In this document: positions 45,577 to 55,208 of the stretch, piece after piece
How the letters are laid out: every line of letters starts with the position of its first letter
Numbering within the stretch: position 1 is the stretch's first letter
NCBI GenBank assembly: GCA_035552275.1
Contig: DASZLR010000065.1
Coordinates: 1-64,000 of the forward strand
Source of the DNA: DASVLX01 sp035552275
Lineage (GTDB): Bacteria; Actinomycetota; Actinomycetes; Mycobacteriales; Pseudonocardiaceae
Direction of reading: 5' to 3'
DNA: 64,000 nt
The notes under the pieces: generated by a model
What the model saw: the letters and a program-made list of their open reading frames with translations, nothing else
Told to the model about the DNA's origin: nothing
The model's database searches: none
Made by a program: the position numbers and the translations under genes

Positions 45577-47553
45577 ATGAGGTGGGACGAGCAGAAGCCG
45601 GATGACCAGCGGGAGCAGGGCCAGCAGGCCCTGCCCGGCGTCGGAGAGTTGGTGCGCAGTGTGCGGGCGCCGGAGTTCGCCGGCGTGGTCTTCCATGAGG
45701 TTCGGGCGCGGTCGGTGCTGAACAAGGTGCCGTCGTCCTCGTCCATGCCGTTCGGCTGGACGGTCAACCCGTACCGGGGCTGTTCCCATGGCTGTGCCTA
45801 CTGCCTGGCCGGGGACACTCCGGTCCTGATGGCCGACGGTCGCACCACACCGATCGCGGACCTGCGGGTCGGCGACAAGATCTACGGCACTGTCCGAAGT
45901 GGTCATTACCGGCGCTATGCGCCCACGACAGTGCTGGCGCACTGGGCCACGGTGAAACCCGCCTATCGGATCACGCTCGCGGACGGCACCCAGCTGACCG
46001 CCAGTGGCGACCACCGTTTTCTCAGCGACCGGGGTTGGAAGCACGTGCTCGGCCGGTCGGGTGGCGCGGGGCAACGACCGCACCTGACCACGGGCAACAA
46101 ACTGATGGGCACCGGCGGGTTCGGGCCGCCGCCCCCCGACACCGCCGACTACCGGCGCGGCTACCTGTTCGCGATGATCCGCTCTGGCGGCCGCGCCGAT
46201 CCGGAGGCGTTGGACCGAAGCCGGGCCTATCTCGCCGGTTTCGGCATCGCGGAGAGCAGCACGCTCATCGAGTGGCCCATCGTGCGCGGTGACGACTGGA
46301 CGAAGGGCTTTCTGGCCGGCATCTTCGACGCCGAGGGCCGTTGCTCACGGAGCACCCTGCGGATCGGCGCCGCCGATCGGGACATTCTCGATGGCATCGC
46401 GCTCGCCTTGAAGAAGCACGACTTCGAGCACGTGATCGAGGATCGTGGCCGGTTGAACGGACGGTGCACCGTCCGGCTGACCGGCGGTCTGCCCGAACGC
46501 CTGCGGTTCTTCCACCTCACCGACCCGGCCGTCACCGGAAAGCGATCGATCGACGGCATCGCGCTGAAGTCCACCGCGCGGCTCGGCGTGACCGGCATCG
46601 AGCCGCTGGGTCGCGAACTGCCGATGTTCGACATCACCACCGGCACCGGCGACTTCATCGCCAACGGCGTGGTCAGTCACAACTGCTTCGCCCGCAACAG
46701 TCACACCTATCTGGACCTGGATGCGGGCCAGGATTTCAACAGCCAGATCGTGGTCAAGGTCAACGCGGTCGAGGTGCTCGCCAGTCAGTTGCGACGGCGG
46801 ACCTGGGCCAGGGAACACGTGGCGATGGGCACGAACACCGATCCCTACCAGCGAGCCGAGGGGCGTTACGAGTTGATGCCCGGCATCGTCGGCGCGCTGG
46901 CCCGGTCGGGCACGCCGTTTTCCATTCTCACCAAGGGCACCGTGCTGTCCCGTGATCTTCCGCTGCTCGCGGCGGTCAGCCGGGATGTGTCGGTCGGCGT
47001 CGGAGTGTCGATCGCGCTGCTGGACCGCGATCTCCAGCGCAGCGTGGAACCCGGCACGCCGAGCCCGCACGCCCGGTTGGAACTGGTCCGCCGGGTTCGG
47101 GACGCCGGCCTGCCGTGCGGGGTGTTCGTCGCGCCGGTGCTGCCCCGGCTGACCGACTCGGTCGAGGCGTTGGACGGTCTGCTCGCCGCCATCGCCGAGG
47201 CCGGCGCGACCGGGGCGACGGTGTTGCCGCTGCATCTGCGGCCCGGCACCTTGGAGTGGTTCGCCGCCTGGCTGCGCCGGGAGCATCCGGAACTGGCCGG
47301 CGAGTACCGGAACCTGTTCGCCCGCGGCAGTTATGTCGACCGGCGGTACCGCCGGATGCTGGCCGAGCGGGTCGGCCCGTTGCTGCGCCGGCACGGTTTG
47401 GCGCCGAGGGTGCGGCGCCGGATCGTCGCCGACGGAGCTATCGGCTCGGCCATCGCGGCTGCCGATGATGAGCCGGTGTGGCCGTCCGGCAGCCTGCCCG
47501 CCGAGGCGCCAGGAGAGGCGGTGGTGAGCCAGGGCCAACTCGAACTTCTCTAG
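45577..47553 (+). CDS. Rv2578c-family radical SAM protein, interrupted by an intein
   Basis: 658 residues as a precursor, about 364 after splicing. N-extein: LVRSVRAPEFAGVVFHEVRARSVLNKVP ... YTVNPYRGCSHGCAYC-type region, where the radical SAM Fe-S motif CSHGCAYC is split: the intein starts at the third Cys codon and the C-extein resumes with CFARNSHTYLDLDAG. C-extein continues VVKVNAVEVLASQL, MGTNTDPYQRAEGRYELMPGI, ILTKGTVLSRDLPLLAAV. Substrate unknown. The start MRWDE matches relatives; upstream Mets (45559, 45571) overlap the LexA box. SOS-type regulation is likely. Confidence 0.92.
   Translation: MRWDEQKPDDQREQGQQALPGVGELVRSVRAPEFAGVVFHEVRARSVLNKVPSSSSMPFGWTVNPYRGCSHGCAYCLAGDTPVLMADGRTTPIADLRVGDKIYGTVRSGHYRRYAPTTVLAHWATVKPAYRITLADGTQLTASGDHRFLSDRGWKHVLGRSGGAGQRPHLTTGNKLMGTGGFGPPPPDTADYRRGYLFAMIRSGGRADPEALDRSRAYLAGFGIAESSTLIEWPIVRGDDWTKGFLAGIFDAEGRCSRSTLRIGAADRDILDGIALALKKHDFEHVIEDRGRLNGRCTVRLTGGLPERLRFFHLTDPAVTGKRSIDGIALKSTARLGVTGIEPLGRELPMFDITTGTGDFIANGVVSHNCFARNSHTYLDLDAGQDFNSQIVVKVNAVEVLASQLRRRTWAREHVAMGTNTDPYQRAEGRYELMPGIVGALARSGTPFSILTKGTVLSRDLPLLAAVSRDVSVGVGVSIALLDRDLQRSVEPGTPSPHARLELVRRVRDAGLPCGVFVAPVLPRLTDSVEALDGLLAAIAEAGATGATVLPLHLRPGTLEWFAAWLRREHPELAGEYRNLFARGSYVDRRYRRMLAERVGPLLRRHGLAPRVRRRIVADGAIGSAIAAADDEPVWPSGSLPAEAPGEAVVSQGQLELL
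45802..46683 (+). other. Intein (Cys1, LAGLIDADG type) inside radical SAM gene
   Basis: 294 residues. Block A begins CLAGDTPVLMADG, Block B ITLADGTQLTASGDHRF, homing-endonuclease block GFLAGIFDAEGRCSRSTLRIG (LAGLIDADG-like), splice end FDITTGTGDFIANGVVSHN followed by C+1. All residues needed for standard splicing (Cys1, His-Asn at the end, Cys+1) are present, so the host protein can be restored. The +1 residue is a cluster-binding cysteine of the host enzyme. Confidence 0.9.
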
Positions 47554-47630
47554 CGCCGGCGCCGCAACGGCTCCTCGGGTTACGGTTTGCCAAGACGCAG
47601 ACCACGTCCGTGCCGATTGACGGGGGGAAG

Positions 47631-47990
47631 ATGTCGACTCACGGTCCCGATCCGGAACAGCCGATATCCCGCGAGGTGCTGCTCGACGCGCAACTGGAGC
47701 AGGCCAAGAACACCCAGCACGTCGAGGTCCGGCGGATCACGATCGCGCCCGGCCACGGTGTCGGTGTCCATGTGCACAACGGTCCGGTGGTCGGCAGCAT
47801 CGTCCGGGGCTCCGTCGTGTTCCAGGTCGACGGCGAGCCGGAATCGGTGCTCCGGCCCGGCGACGTGTTCTTCGAGCCGGAGGGCGCACGCATCCTGCGG
47901 TTCGACGCGCGCGACGACGGAGTCACGTTCCTCGGGTACTTCCTGCTCAGCGCCGGGCAACAGCCGGACATCAGCTATCCGGACAGGTAG
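47631..47990 (+). CDS. Cupin-domain protein
   Basis: 119 residues. Single cupin: VEVRRITIAPGHGVGVHVHNGPVVGSIVRGSVVFQVDGEPESVLRPGDVFFEPEGARILRF. The metal-binding His pair of cupin motif 1 (VHVHNGP) is present; motif 2 is PGDVFFEPEG. Activity unknown. ggggggaag precedes the ATG. It lies 77 bp after the radical SAM gene. Confidence 0.85.
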   Translation: MSTHGPDPEQPISREVLLDAQLEQAKNTQHVEVRRITIAPGHGVGVHVHNGPVVGSIVRGSVVFQVDGEPESVLRPGDVFFEPEGARILRFDARDDGVTFLGYFLLSAGQQPDISYPDR

Positions 47991-48028
47991 GGCCAGCCAG
48001 AAAGCCAGAGCCAGGTGTGGACAGTAAA

Positions 48029-48042
48029 AGTCAGGCTTGACT
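48029..48042. promoter_or_regulatory. Candidate TetR operator
   Basis: Inverted repeat AGTCA-GGCT-TGACT about 30 bp before the TetR start; the flanking CAGT/ACTG and a GTTTGTTTGTT tract follow. Likely autoregulation of the TetR-AtuA operon, inferred from position. Confidence 0.4.
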
Positions 48043-48073
48043 GTTTGTTTGTTCTGGTGGCACGCTCGGTGGC

Positions 48074-48682
48074 GTGGTGGTGCAGGAGCGGCAACGCCAG
48101 GCCGACCGCAGCCGGGAGACCCGTCGCAAGCTGATGGAGGCGACGGTCGACTGCCTGGTGGAGCGGGGCTGGTCGGGCACGACGACGGTGCTGGTCGCGG
48201 AGCGGGCCGGGGTGTCCCGTGGCGCGCAACTGCACCACTTCCGCACCCGGGGCGAACTGGTCGCGGCGGCCGTCGAGCACGTCGGCACGGTCGGCGTGGG
48301 GGACATGATCGCCCGCGCCGAGGCGCTGAGTGGAAGCCGGGACCGCACCCGGGCGGTGGTGGAGTTCATCACCGAGTTCTTCGCCAGCCCGCTGTTCACC
48401 GCTGCGCTGGAACTGTGGGTGGCGGCTCGCACCGATCCGTCGCTGACCGAGCTCGTGGTGCCGTTGCAGGCGCGGTTGGGTCGGGAGTGCCATCGGATCG
48501 CGGTCGAGCTGCTCGGCGCGGACGAGTCGCGACCCGGTGTCCGCGAAGCGGTGCAGGCGACCCTGGACCTGGCGCGCGGTCTGGCGCTGGCCAACCAGCT
48601 GACCGACGACAGCCGGCGCCGGCGGCGGATCGTCGCGCAGTGGGCCGACATGCTGGACCGGGCGCTGCGGGAGGCGCGATGA
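48074..48682 (+). CDS. TetR-family regulator of the AtuA/acyl-CoA carboxylase operon
   Basis: 202 residues. TetR HTH: RETRRKLMEATVDCLVERGWSGTTTVLVAERAGVSRGAQLHHFRTRGELVAAA. GTG start (two adjacent GTG codons). The stop overlaps the AtuA start, so it heads the catabolic operon. Probably senses an acyl-CoA intermediate. The ligand is not evident. Confidence 0.87.
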   Translation: MVVQERQRQADRSRETRRKLMEATVDCLVERGWSGTTTVLVAERAGVSRGAQLHHFRTRGELVAAAVEHVGTVGVGDMIARAEALSGSRDRTRAVVEFITEFFASPLFTAALELWVAARTDPSLTELVVPLQARLGRECHRIAVELLGADESRPGVREAVQATLDLARGLALANQLTDDSRRRRRIVAQWADMLDRALREAR

Positions 48683-50436
48683 GCACGACGGCCGAAACCA
48701 GGCCGGACAACGCCCGGGAGATCCGCCCGTTGCGGATCGGCAACGCGTCCGGCTTCTACGGCGACCGGTTCGCCGCGATGCGGGAGATGCTCACCGGCGG
48801 TCCGCTGGACGTGCTCACCGGCGACTACCTGGCCGAGCTGACCATGCTGATTCTCGGTCGCCAGCGGCTGGCCGACCCGAAGGCCGGCTACGCCAGGACA
48901 TTCCTCAAGCAGCTGGAGGAATGTCTTGGCCTCGCAACGGATCACGGCGTGCGGATCGTCAGCAACGCCGGCGGCCTGAACCCGGCCGGGCTGGCCGAGG
49001 CCGTGAGCGCGCTGGCCGACCGGCTCGGCTTGGCCGTCCGGGTCGGCTACGTGACCGGCGACGACCTGCGCGACCGGGCCGGCGAGCTGGGCTGGCCGGA
49101 GGCGTTGACCGCGAACGCCTACCTCGGCGGCTGGGGCATCGCGGAATGCCTGCGTGCCGACGCCGATGTGGTGATCACCGGTCGAGTCACCGACGCCTCG
49201 CTGGTGGTCGGCCCGGCGGCGGCGCACTTCGGTTGGCGGCGCGCGGATTTCGACGCGCTGGCCGGGGCGACGGTGGCCGGGCACGTGCTCGAGTGCGGCG
49301 CGCAGGCCACCGGCGGCAACTTCTCCTTCTTCACCGAGTTGGGCGACCTCGGCCGTCCCGGCTTCCCGATCGCCGAGGTGCACGCCGACGGTTCCGCGGT
49401 GATCACCAAGCATCCGGACACCGGCGGCGCGGTGAGCGTGGAAACCGTGACCGCGCAACTGTTGTACGAGATCGGCGGCCCGGCCTACTTCGGCCCGGAC
49501 GTGACCGCCCGATTCGACACCCTCACCCTGGCCGCCGACGGACCGGACCGAGTGCGGATCGCCGGCGTCCGCGGCGAGTCGCCGCCCAATTGCCTCAAGG
49601 TCGCCGTCAACACCCTCGATGGCTTCCGCAACAGCGTCACCTTCGTCCTCTGTGGACTCGACATCGAGGCCAAAGCCGAGCTGGTACGCGGTCAGCTCGG
49701 CGGCGAGGACGTCACCTGGACGCTGGCCAGGGTCGACCGTCCGGACGCGGACACCGAGGAGACCGCGAGCGCCCTGCTGCACGCCACCGTCCGGACGCCC
49801 GACGCCCAGCGGGCCAAGGCCTTCGCCCGATCCTGCGTCGAGCTGGCGCTGTCCTCGGTTCCCGGCTTCACCATGACCGCGCCGCCGGCCGACGGTGCCC
49901 CGGTGGGCGTCTACCACGACGGATTCGTGTCGCCGGCCGGCGTCCGCCAGGTCGCGGTGCTGCCCGATGGCGCGGAGGTGGAGATCCCGGCCACCCTGTC
50001 GAACCAGCCGACCTGGCTGATGGTGGGCAACGACACACCCGAACCGCTGCCCGACGGCCCGACCCGCCGAGTGCCGCTGGGCACGGTGTTCGGCGCCCGG
50101 TCGGGCGACAAGGGCGGCAACGCCAACCTCGGCGTGTGGGCCCACGGCGACAGCACCGGCAGCACCGACAGCACCGACAGGGGCTACCGGTGGCTGGCCG
50201 CCGAACTGACCGTCGACCGACTGCGCGAGCTGCTGCCCGAGGCCCGCGACCTGGACATCGAGCGGTACGAGTTCGCCAACCTGCGCGCGGTGAATTTCGT
50301 GCTGCGTGGCCTGCTCGGCCAGGGTGTCGCGGCGTCCACCCGGTTCGATCCGCAGGCCAAGGCGCTCGGCGAGTGGTTTCGCTCCCGGCTGGCCGATATT
50401 CCGGAGTCACTGCTCCCGCCGGAGTCGCCGCTGTGA
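48679..50436 (+). CDS. AtuA-like (acyclic terpene utilisation) protein
   Basis: 585 residues. AtuA family: LRIGNASGFYGDRFAAMREMLTGGPLDVLTGDYLAELTMLILGRQR, LKQLEECLGLATDHGVRIVSNAGGLNPAGLAE, NAYLGGWGIAECLRADADVVITGRVTDASLVVGPAAAHFGW, ATGGNFSFFTELGDLGRPGFPIAEV, and a C-terminal DUF4387-like part with GARSGDKGGNANLGVWAHG. In Pseudomonas AtuA is part of the citronellol/geranyl-CoA pathway. Here it precedes carboxylase subunits and a dehydrogenase, so branched acyl-CoA breakdown is likely. Confidence 0.88.
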   Translation: MSTTAETRPDNAREIRPLRIGNASGFYGDRFAAMREMLTGGPLDVLTGDYLAELTMLILGRQRLADPKAGYARTFLKQLEECLGLATDHGVRIVSNAGGLNPAGLAEAVSALADRLGLAVRVGYVTGDDLRDRAGELGWPEALTANAYLGGWGIAECLRADADVVITGRVTDASLVVGPAAAHFGWRRADFDALAGATVAGHVLECGAQATGGNFSFFTELGDLGRPGFPIAEVHADGSAVITKHPDTGGAVSVETVTAQLLYEIGGPAYFGPDVTARFDTLTLAADGPDRVRIAGVRGESPPNCLKVAVNTLDGFRNSVTFVLCGLDIEAKAELVRGQLGGEDVTWTLARVDRPDADTEETASALLHATVRTPDAQRAKAFARSCVELALSSVPGFTMTAPPADGAPVGVYHDGFVSPAGVRQVAVLPDGAEVEIPATLSNQPTWLMVGNDTPEPLPDGPTRRVPLGTVFGARSGDKGGNANLGVWAHGDSTGSTDSTDRGYRWLAAELTVDRLRELLPEARDLDIERYEFANLRAVNFVLRGLLGQGVAASTRFDPQAKALGEWFRSRLADIPESLLPPESPL

Positions 50437-52031
50437 CCATCCTTCGATCCACTGTGGACACTTCATCGCCCGGCTGTCAGGAGAACCGGGCGGCGATGCT
50501 GGCGCTGCTCGCCGATCTCGCCGAGGAACACGCCAAGTCCCTGGCCGGCGGCGGCCCGAAGTACGTCGACCGGCACCACGACCGGGGCAAACTGCTGGCC
50601 AGGGAACGGATTGAGCTGCTGCTGGATCCGGACAGCGCGTTCCTGGAGCTGTCGCCGCTGGCCGCCTGGGGCACCGAGTTCCCGGTCGGCGCGAGCGTGG
50701 TGGCCGGGATCGGCGTGATCGAGGGTGTCGAATGCCTGGTGGTCGCCAACGATCCGACCGTGCGCGGCGGCGCGAGCAACCCGTGGACGCTGCGGAAAAG
50801 CTTCCGCGCCAGTGATATCGCCGCGCAGAACCAGTTGCCGCTGGTGCAGCTGGTCGAGTCCGGCGGGGCCGACCTGAACAGCCAGGGCGACATCTTCATC
50901 CCCGGCGGCCGGATGTTCCGCGACCTCACCCGGTCCTCGGCGCGCCGGGTGCCGACCATCGCCCTGGTGTTCGGCAACTCCACGGCCGGCGGCGCGTACC
51001 TGCCGGGCATGTCCGACCACGTGGTCATGGTCAAACAGCGGGCCAAGGTGTTCCTGGCCGGCCCGCCGCTGGTGAAGATGGCCACCGGCGAGGACGCCGA
51101 CGACGAGGAACTCGGCGGCGCGGAGATGCATGCCCAGGTCTCCGGTCTGGCCGATTATCTGGCCGAGGACGAGCGGGACGCGCTGCGCATCGGCCGCCGG
51201 ATCGTGGCGAACCTCAACTGGCGCAAGGCGGGCCCGCCGCCGGCCGCCGACTACGCCGAACCCCGCTACCCGGCCGACGATCTGCTCGGCCTGGTGCCCA
51301 CCGACGCCCGGGTGCCGTTCGACCCGCGCGAGGTGATCGCCCGGATCGCGGACGGCTCGGTGTTCGACGAGTTCAAACCCTGGTACGGCACCAGCCTGGT
51401 GACCGGCTGGGCGTCGATCCACGGCTACCGGATCGGCGTGCTGGCCAACGCCCGCGGGGTGCTGTTCAGCGAAGAGGCGCGGAAGGCGGCGCAGTTCATC
51501 CAACTCGCCAACCAACGCGACATCCCGCTGCTGTTCCTGCAGAACACCACCGGCTACATGGTGGGCAAGGACTACGAGCGGGCCGGCATCATCAAGCACG
51601 GCGCGCTGATGATCAACGCGGTGTCCAACAGCCGGGTGCCGCACTTCACCGTCGTGCTCGGCGCCTCCTACGGCGCCGGCAACTACGGAATGTGCGGCCG
51701 CGCCTACGATCCCCGCTTCCTGTTCAGCTGGCCGAACGCCAAGTCCGCGGTGATGGGGCCGGCGCAGCTGGCCGGCGTGCTGTCCATTGTGGCCCGTCAG
51801 GCGGCGAATGCGCGCGGCCAGGACTACGACGAGGAGTTCGACGCGCACATGCGGCAGACGGTGGAACAGCAGGTCGAGGCGCAGTCGGTGGCGGCGTACC
51901 TGTCCGGCCGGCTCTACGACGACGGGGTGATCGACCCGCGCGACACCCGGACCGTGCTCGGCATCTGCCTGTCCGTCGCGCACACCGCGCCGGTGCGCGG
52001 CGCCGACGGCTACGGCGTTTTCCGGATGTGA
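50433..52031 (+). CDS. Acyl-CoA carboxylase, carboxyltransferase (beta) subunit
   Basis: 532 residues. Carboxyltransferase fold: KYVDRHHDRGKLLARERIELLLDPDSAFLELSPLA, VANDPTVRGGASNPWTLRKSFRASDIA, LVESGGADLNSQGDIF, NSTAGGAYLPGMSDH, then YGTSLVTGWASIHGYRIGVLANARGVLFSEEARKAAQFIQLANQRDIPLLFLQNTTGYMVG. Closest to methylcrotonyl/geranyl-CoA carboxylase beta subunits. GTG start overlapping the AtuA stop (GTGA). Confidence 0.92.
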   Translation: MTILRSTVDTSSPGCQENRAAMLALLADLAEEHAKSLAGGGPKYVDRHHDRGKLLARERIELLLDPDSAFLELSPLAAWGTEFPVGASVVAGIGVIEGVECLVVANDPTVRGGASNPWTLRKSFRASDIAAQNQLPLVQLVESGGADLNSQGDIFIPGGRMFRDLTRSSARRVPTIALVFGNSTAGGAYLPGMSDHVVMVKQRAKVFLAGPPLVKMATGEDADDEELGGAEMHAQVSGLADYLAEDERDALRIGRRIVANLNWRKAGPPPAADYAEPRYPADDLLGLVPTDARVPFDPREVIARIADGSVFDEFKPWYGTSLVTGWASIHGYRIGVLANARGVLFSEEARKAAQFIQLANQRDIPLLFLQNTTGYMVGKDYERAGIIKHGALMINAVSNSRVPHFTVVLGASYGAGNYGMCGRAYDPRFLFSWPNAKSAVMGPAQLAGVLSIVARQAANARGQDYDEEFDAHMRQTVEQQVEAQSVAAYLSGRLYDDGVIDPRDTRTVLGICLSVAHTAPVRGADGYGVFRM

Positions 52032-52038
52032 CGCGCTG

Positions 52039-54045
52039 ATGATGACGAGGTTGTTGGTCGCGAACCGGGGCGAGATCGCCCGCCGGATCATCCGCACCTG
52101 CCGTCGGCTGGGCGTCTCACCGGCCGTGGTGTTCGCCGATCCGGACGCCGACGCGCCGTTCGTGGCCGAGGCCGATGTCGCGGTGCGGCTGCCGGGCAGC
52201 GCGCCGGCCGACACCTACCTGCGGGCCGAGGCCATCGTGGACGCGGCCAAGCGGGTCGGCGCCGACGCCGTGCACCCCGGCTACGGCTTCCTGTCCGAGA
52301 ACGCCGACTTCGCCCGTGCCGTGCTGGCCGCCGGCCTGACCTGGGTCGGCCCGGACCCGGACACCATCGAGTCGATGGGGTCGAAGGTCGCCGCCAAGCG
52401 GCGGATGGCCGCGGCCGGCGTTCCGGTGCTGCCCGAACTCGACCCCGACTCCATTGTGGACGAGGATCTTCCGGTGCTGGTCAAGGCGTCCGCCGGCGGT
52501 GGCGGGCGGGGCATGCGGATCGTGCGCACGCTGGACCGGCTGCCCGCCGAGTTGGCTGCCGCCCGCGCCGAGGCACAGTCGGCATTCGGCGACGGCACGG
52601 TGTTCTGCGAGCCGCTGGTGGGCGCGGCCCGGCACATCGAGGTGCAGGTGCTGGCCGACCGGCACGGCACGGTGTGGACGCTGGGGGAGCGGGAATGCTC
52701 GATCCAGCGTCGCTACCAGAAGATCATCGAGGAGACGCCCAGCCCGGCGGTGGACGCCGAGACGCGGGCGAAGCTGTGCGCTGCCGCGAAAGCCGCGGCC
52801 GAAGCCGTCGGCTATGTCGGCGCGGGCACCGTCGAGTTCGTGCTGACGCCGGACGGTCGGCCGTGCTTTCTGGAGATGAACACCCGGCTGCAGGTGGAGC
52901 ATCCGGTCACCGAGTGCGTGTTCGGCGTCGATCTGGTCGGCTGGCAGTTGGCGATCGCGGATGGCGCGCGGCTGCCGCAGAGTCCGCCGAGCCCGCGCGG
53001 CCACGCGATCGAGGCTCGGCTGTACGCGGAGGACCCGGCGCACGACTGGCGGCCCAGCAGCGGAACCGTGTGGCGCTTCGATCTGTCCGATGTGGATGCT
53101 CAGTTCGAGGTTCCGGTCGGCTACGGATTGCGGCTGGACGCGGGCGTCGCGGCCGGGGGAGAGATCAGCACCTTCTACGACTCGATGCTGGCCAAGGTGA
53201 TCGCATACGGCCCGGACCGGCTGACGGCCGCTCGCCGACTGGCCCAGGCACTGGCCGGCGCCCGGCTGCACGGCCCCGCCACCAATCGCGACCTGCTGGT
53301 GAACGTGCTGCGGCACCGGGCTTTCCTGGCCGGCGAGACCGACACCGGCTTTCTGGACCGACACGGATTGGCCACCCTGGCCGTGCCGCTGGCCGACGCC
53401 GAGGCGGTGCGACTGTCCGCACTGGCGGCGGCGCTCGCCGAAGCCCGGCGCCGGGGCGAGAACGCGCCGGTGCAGCGGGGAATCCCGTCCGGTTGGCGAA
53501 ATCTGCCGTCCGCGCCACAGCGAGTCGGCTTCCACCGTACCGACAACGCCGGCAACACGGACAACGCCGACGAGCTGATCGAGGTCGACTACGCGCTCGC
53601 CACCGACGGCCTGCGCACCTCGATCGTTCCCGATGTCGCGCTGGTCGGCCACGATCGTGAGCTGGTTGGGTTGGACGTCGGCGGGGTGCGGTACCGGTTC
53701 GCGGTGGCCGGTTACGACACGTCCGCCGGCCGCCGGCTGGTGGTGGATTCGGCGCTGGGCGCGGTGGATCTGTTGGTGCGGCCCAGGTTCGCCGATCCGG
53801 CCGAGCGAGCCAGCGAGGGCGCGACCACCGCGCCGATGCCGGGCACGGTCGTCGCGGTGTCGGTGTCGGTCGGCGATCGGGTCGTCGCCGGGGCCGAGTT
53901 GGTGGCGCTGGAGGCGATGAAGATGCGGCATCCGGTGTTGGCGGCGGTCGCCGGAGTGGTCAGTGAGCTGCCGGTTTGCGAAGGCCAGCAGGTGGACGCC
54001 GGTGCGGTGCTCGCGGTAATCGAGCCAGAGGAGTCACAGCCATGA
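52039..54045 (+). CDS. Biotin-dependent acyl-CoA carboxylase alpha subunit
   Basis: 668 residues. Biotin carboxylase: MTRLLVANRGEIARRIIRTCRRLG, HPGYGFLSENADFA, GSKVAAKRRMAAAGVPVLP, ATP loop VKASAGGGGRGMRIV, GERECSIQRRYQKIIEETPSP, FLEMNTRLQVEHPVTE. The C-terminal biotinyl domain carries the biotin lysine in ALEAMKMRHPV. Two Met codons at the start; the second is also possible. Part of the same coupled operon. Confidence 0.95.
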   Translation: MMTRLLVANRGEIARRIIRTCRRLGVSPAVVFADPDADAPFVAEADVAVRLPGSAPADTYLRAEAIVDAAKRVGADAVHPGYGFLSENADFARAVLAAGLTWVGPDPDTIESMGSKVAAKRRMAAAGVPVLPELDPDSIVDEDLPVLVKASAGGGGRGMRIVRTLDRLPAELAAARAEAQSAFGDGTVFCEPLVGAARHIEVQVLADRHGTVWTLGERECSIQRRYQKIIEETPSPAVDAETRAKLCAAAKAAAEAVGYVGAGTVEFVLTPDGRPCFLEMNTRLQVEHPVTECVFGVDLVGWQLAIADGARLPQSPPSPRGHAIEARLYAEDPAHDWRPSSGTVWRFDLSDVDAQFEVPVGYGLRLDAGVAAGGEISTFYDSMLAKVIAYGPDRLTAARRLAQALAGARLHGPATNRDLLVNVLRHRAFLAGETDTGFLDRHGLATLAVPLADAEAVRLSALAAALAEARRRGENAPVQRGIPSGWRNLPSAPQRVGFHRTDNAGNTDNADELIEVDYALATDGLRTSIVPDVALVGHDRELVGLDVGGVRYRFAVAGYDTSAGRRLVVDSALGAVDLLVRPRFADPAERASEGATTAPMPGTVVAVSVSVGDRVVAGAELVALEAMKMRHPVLAAVAGVVSELPVCEGQQVDAGAVLAVIEPEESQP

Positions 54046-55202
54046 ACGGATACACGGAAAGTGCGGAACGGCAGGCGTTGCGGGCGGCGGTGCGCGGGAT
54101 GGCCAGCCGTTACGGCCGGGAGTACATCACGGCCAAGGCGCGGGCCGGCGAGAAGACCACCGAGCTGTGGTCGGAGGCCGGCAAACTCGGCTATCTCGGT
54201 GTCGCGGTGCCCGAGGAATACGGCGGCGGGGGCGGCGGGATCGGCGACCTGGCCGCGGTGTGCGAGGAACTGTCCGTCGCCGGCTGTCCACTGCTGCTGA
54301 TCGTGGTGTCCCCGGCGATCTGCGGGACGGTGATCGCCCGGTTCGGCACCGAGGAGCAGAAACAGCGTTGGCTGCCGGGTTTCGCGGACGGCAGCGTGCG
54401 GATGGCGTTCGCGATCACCGAGCCGGAGGCCGGCTCGAACTCGCACAAGCTGGCCACCACCATCCGCCGCGACGGCGACGAGTGGATCCTGTCCGGTGGC
54501 AAACACTTCATCTCGGCGGTGGACGAGGTGGACGCGGTGCTGGTGGTCGCCCGGCATGTGGACGAACAGGGCCGGAAACTGTTGCCGTCGTTGATGATCC
54601 TGCCGACCGACGCGCCGGGCTTCACCTACCACCAGATCGACATGGACATCGTCGCCCCGGAGAAGCAGTTCACGCTGTTCTTCGATGATGTCCGGCTGCC
54701 AGCCGATCATCTGGTCGGCTCGGTGGACGCCGGGCTGGCGCAGGTGTTCGCCGGACTCAACCCGGAGCGGATTCTGGCGGCCTCGTACGCCACCGGCATC
54801 GCCCGGCACGTCCTTGGCCGGGCCGCCGACTACGTCCGCACCCGGGAGGTGTGGGGCACGCCGATCGGCGCGCATCAGGGTTTGGCGCATCCGTTGGCGC
54901 ACTGCGCGATTCAGGTCGAGCTGGCCAGGGTGATGACCCAGAAGGCGGCGGCGCTGTATGACGCGGGGCGAGACGACGAGGCCGGCGAGGCGGCGAACAT
55001 GGCCAAGTACGCGGCGGCCGAGGCGGCCATCGCCGCGGTGGACCAGGCCATCCAGTCGCACGGTGGCAACGGCCTGGCCTCGGAGTACGGGCTGGCCACG
55101 CTGCTGGCGGCCACCCGGATCACCAGGGTCGCGCCGGTCAGCCGCGAGATGATCCTCAACTACGTCGCCCAGCACACCCTTGGCCTGCCGCGCTCCTACT
55201 GA
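54042..55202 (+). CDS. Acyl-CoA dehydrogenase
   Basis: 386 residues. FAD enzyme of acyl-CoA oxidation. Landmarks: GYLGVAVPEEYGGGGGG, FAITEPEAGSNSHKLAT, LSGGKHFISAVDEVDAVLVVAR, NPERILAASYATGIARHVLGRAADYVRTREVWGTPIGAHQGLAHPLA, and QSHGGNGLASEYGLATLLAATRITRVAPVSREMILNYVAQHTLGLPRSY. Starts at ATGA overlap with the biotin carboxylase gene. Parts of its 3' end are repeated at 57.4-57.55 kb, on the far side of a 2.2-kb insertion. Confidence 0.93.
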   Translation: MNGYTESAERQALRAAVRGMASRYGREYITAKARAGEKTTELWSEAGKLGYLGVAVPEEYGGGGGGIGDLAAVCEELSVAGCPLLLIVVSPAICGTVIARFGTEEQKQRWLPGFADGSVRMAFAITEPEAGSNSHKLATTIRRDGDEWILSGGKHFISAVDEVDAVLVVARHVDEQGRKLLPSLMILPTDAPGFTYHQIDMDIVAPEKQFTLFFDDVRLPADHLVGSVDAGLAQVFAGLNPERILAASYATGIARHVLGRAADYVRTREVWGTPIGAHQGLAHPLAHCAIQVELARVMTQKAAALYDAGRDDEAGEAANMAKYAAAEAAIAAVDQAIQSHGGNGLASEYGLATLLAATRITRVAPVSREMILNYVAQHTLGLPRSY

Positions 55203-55208
55203 GGCATG

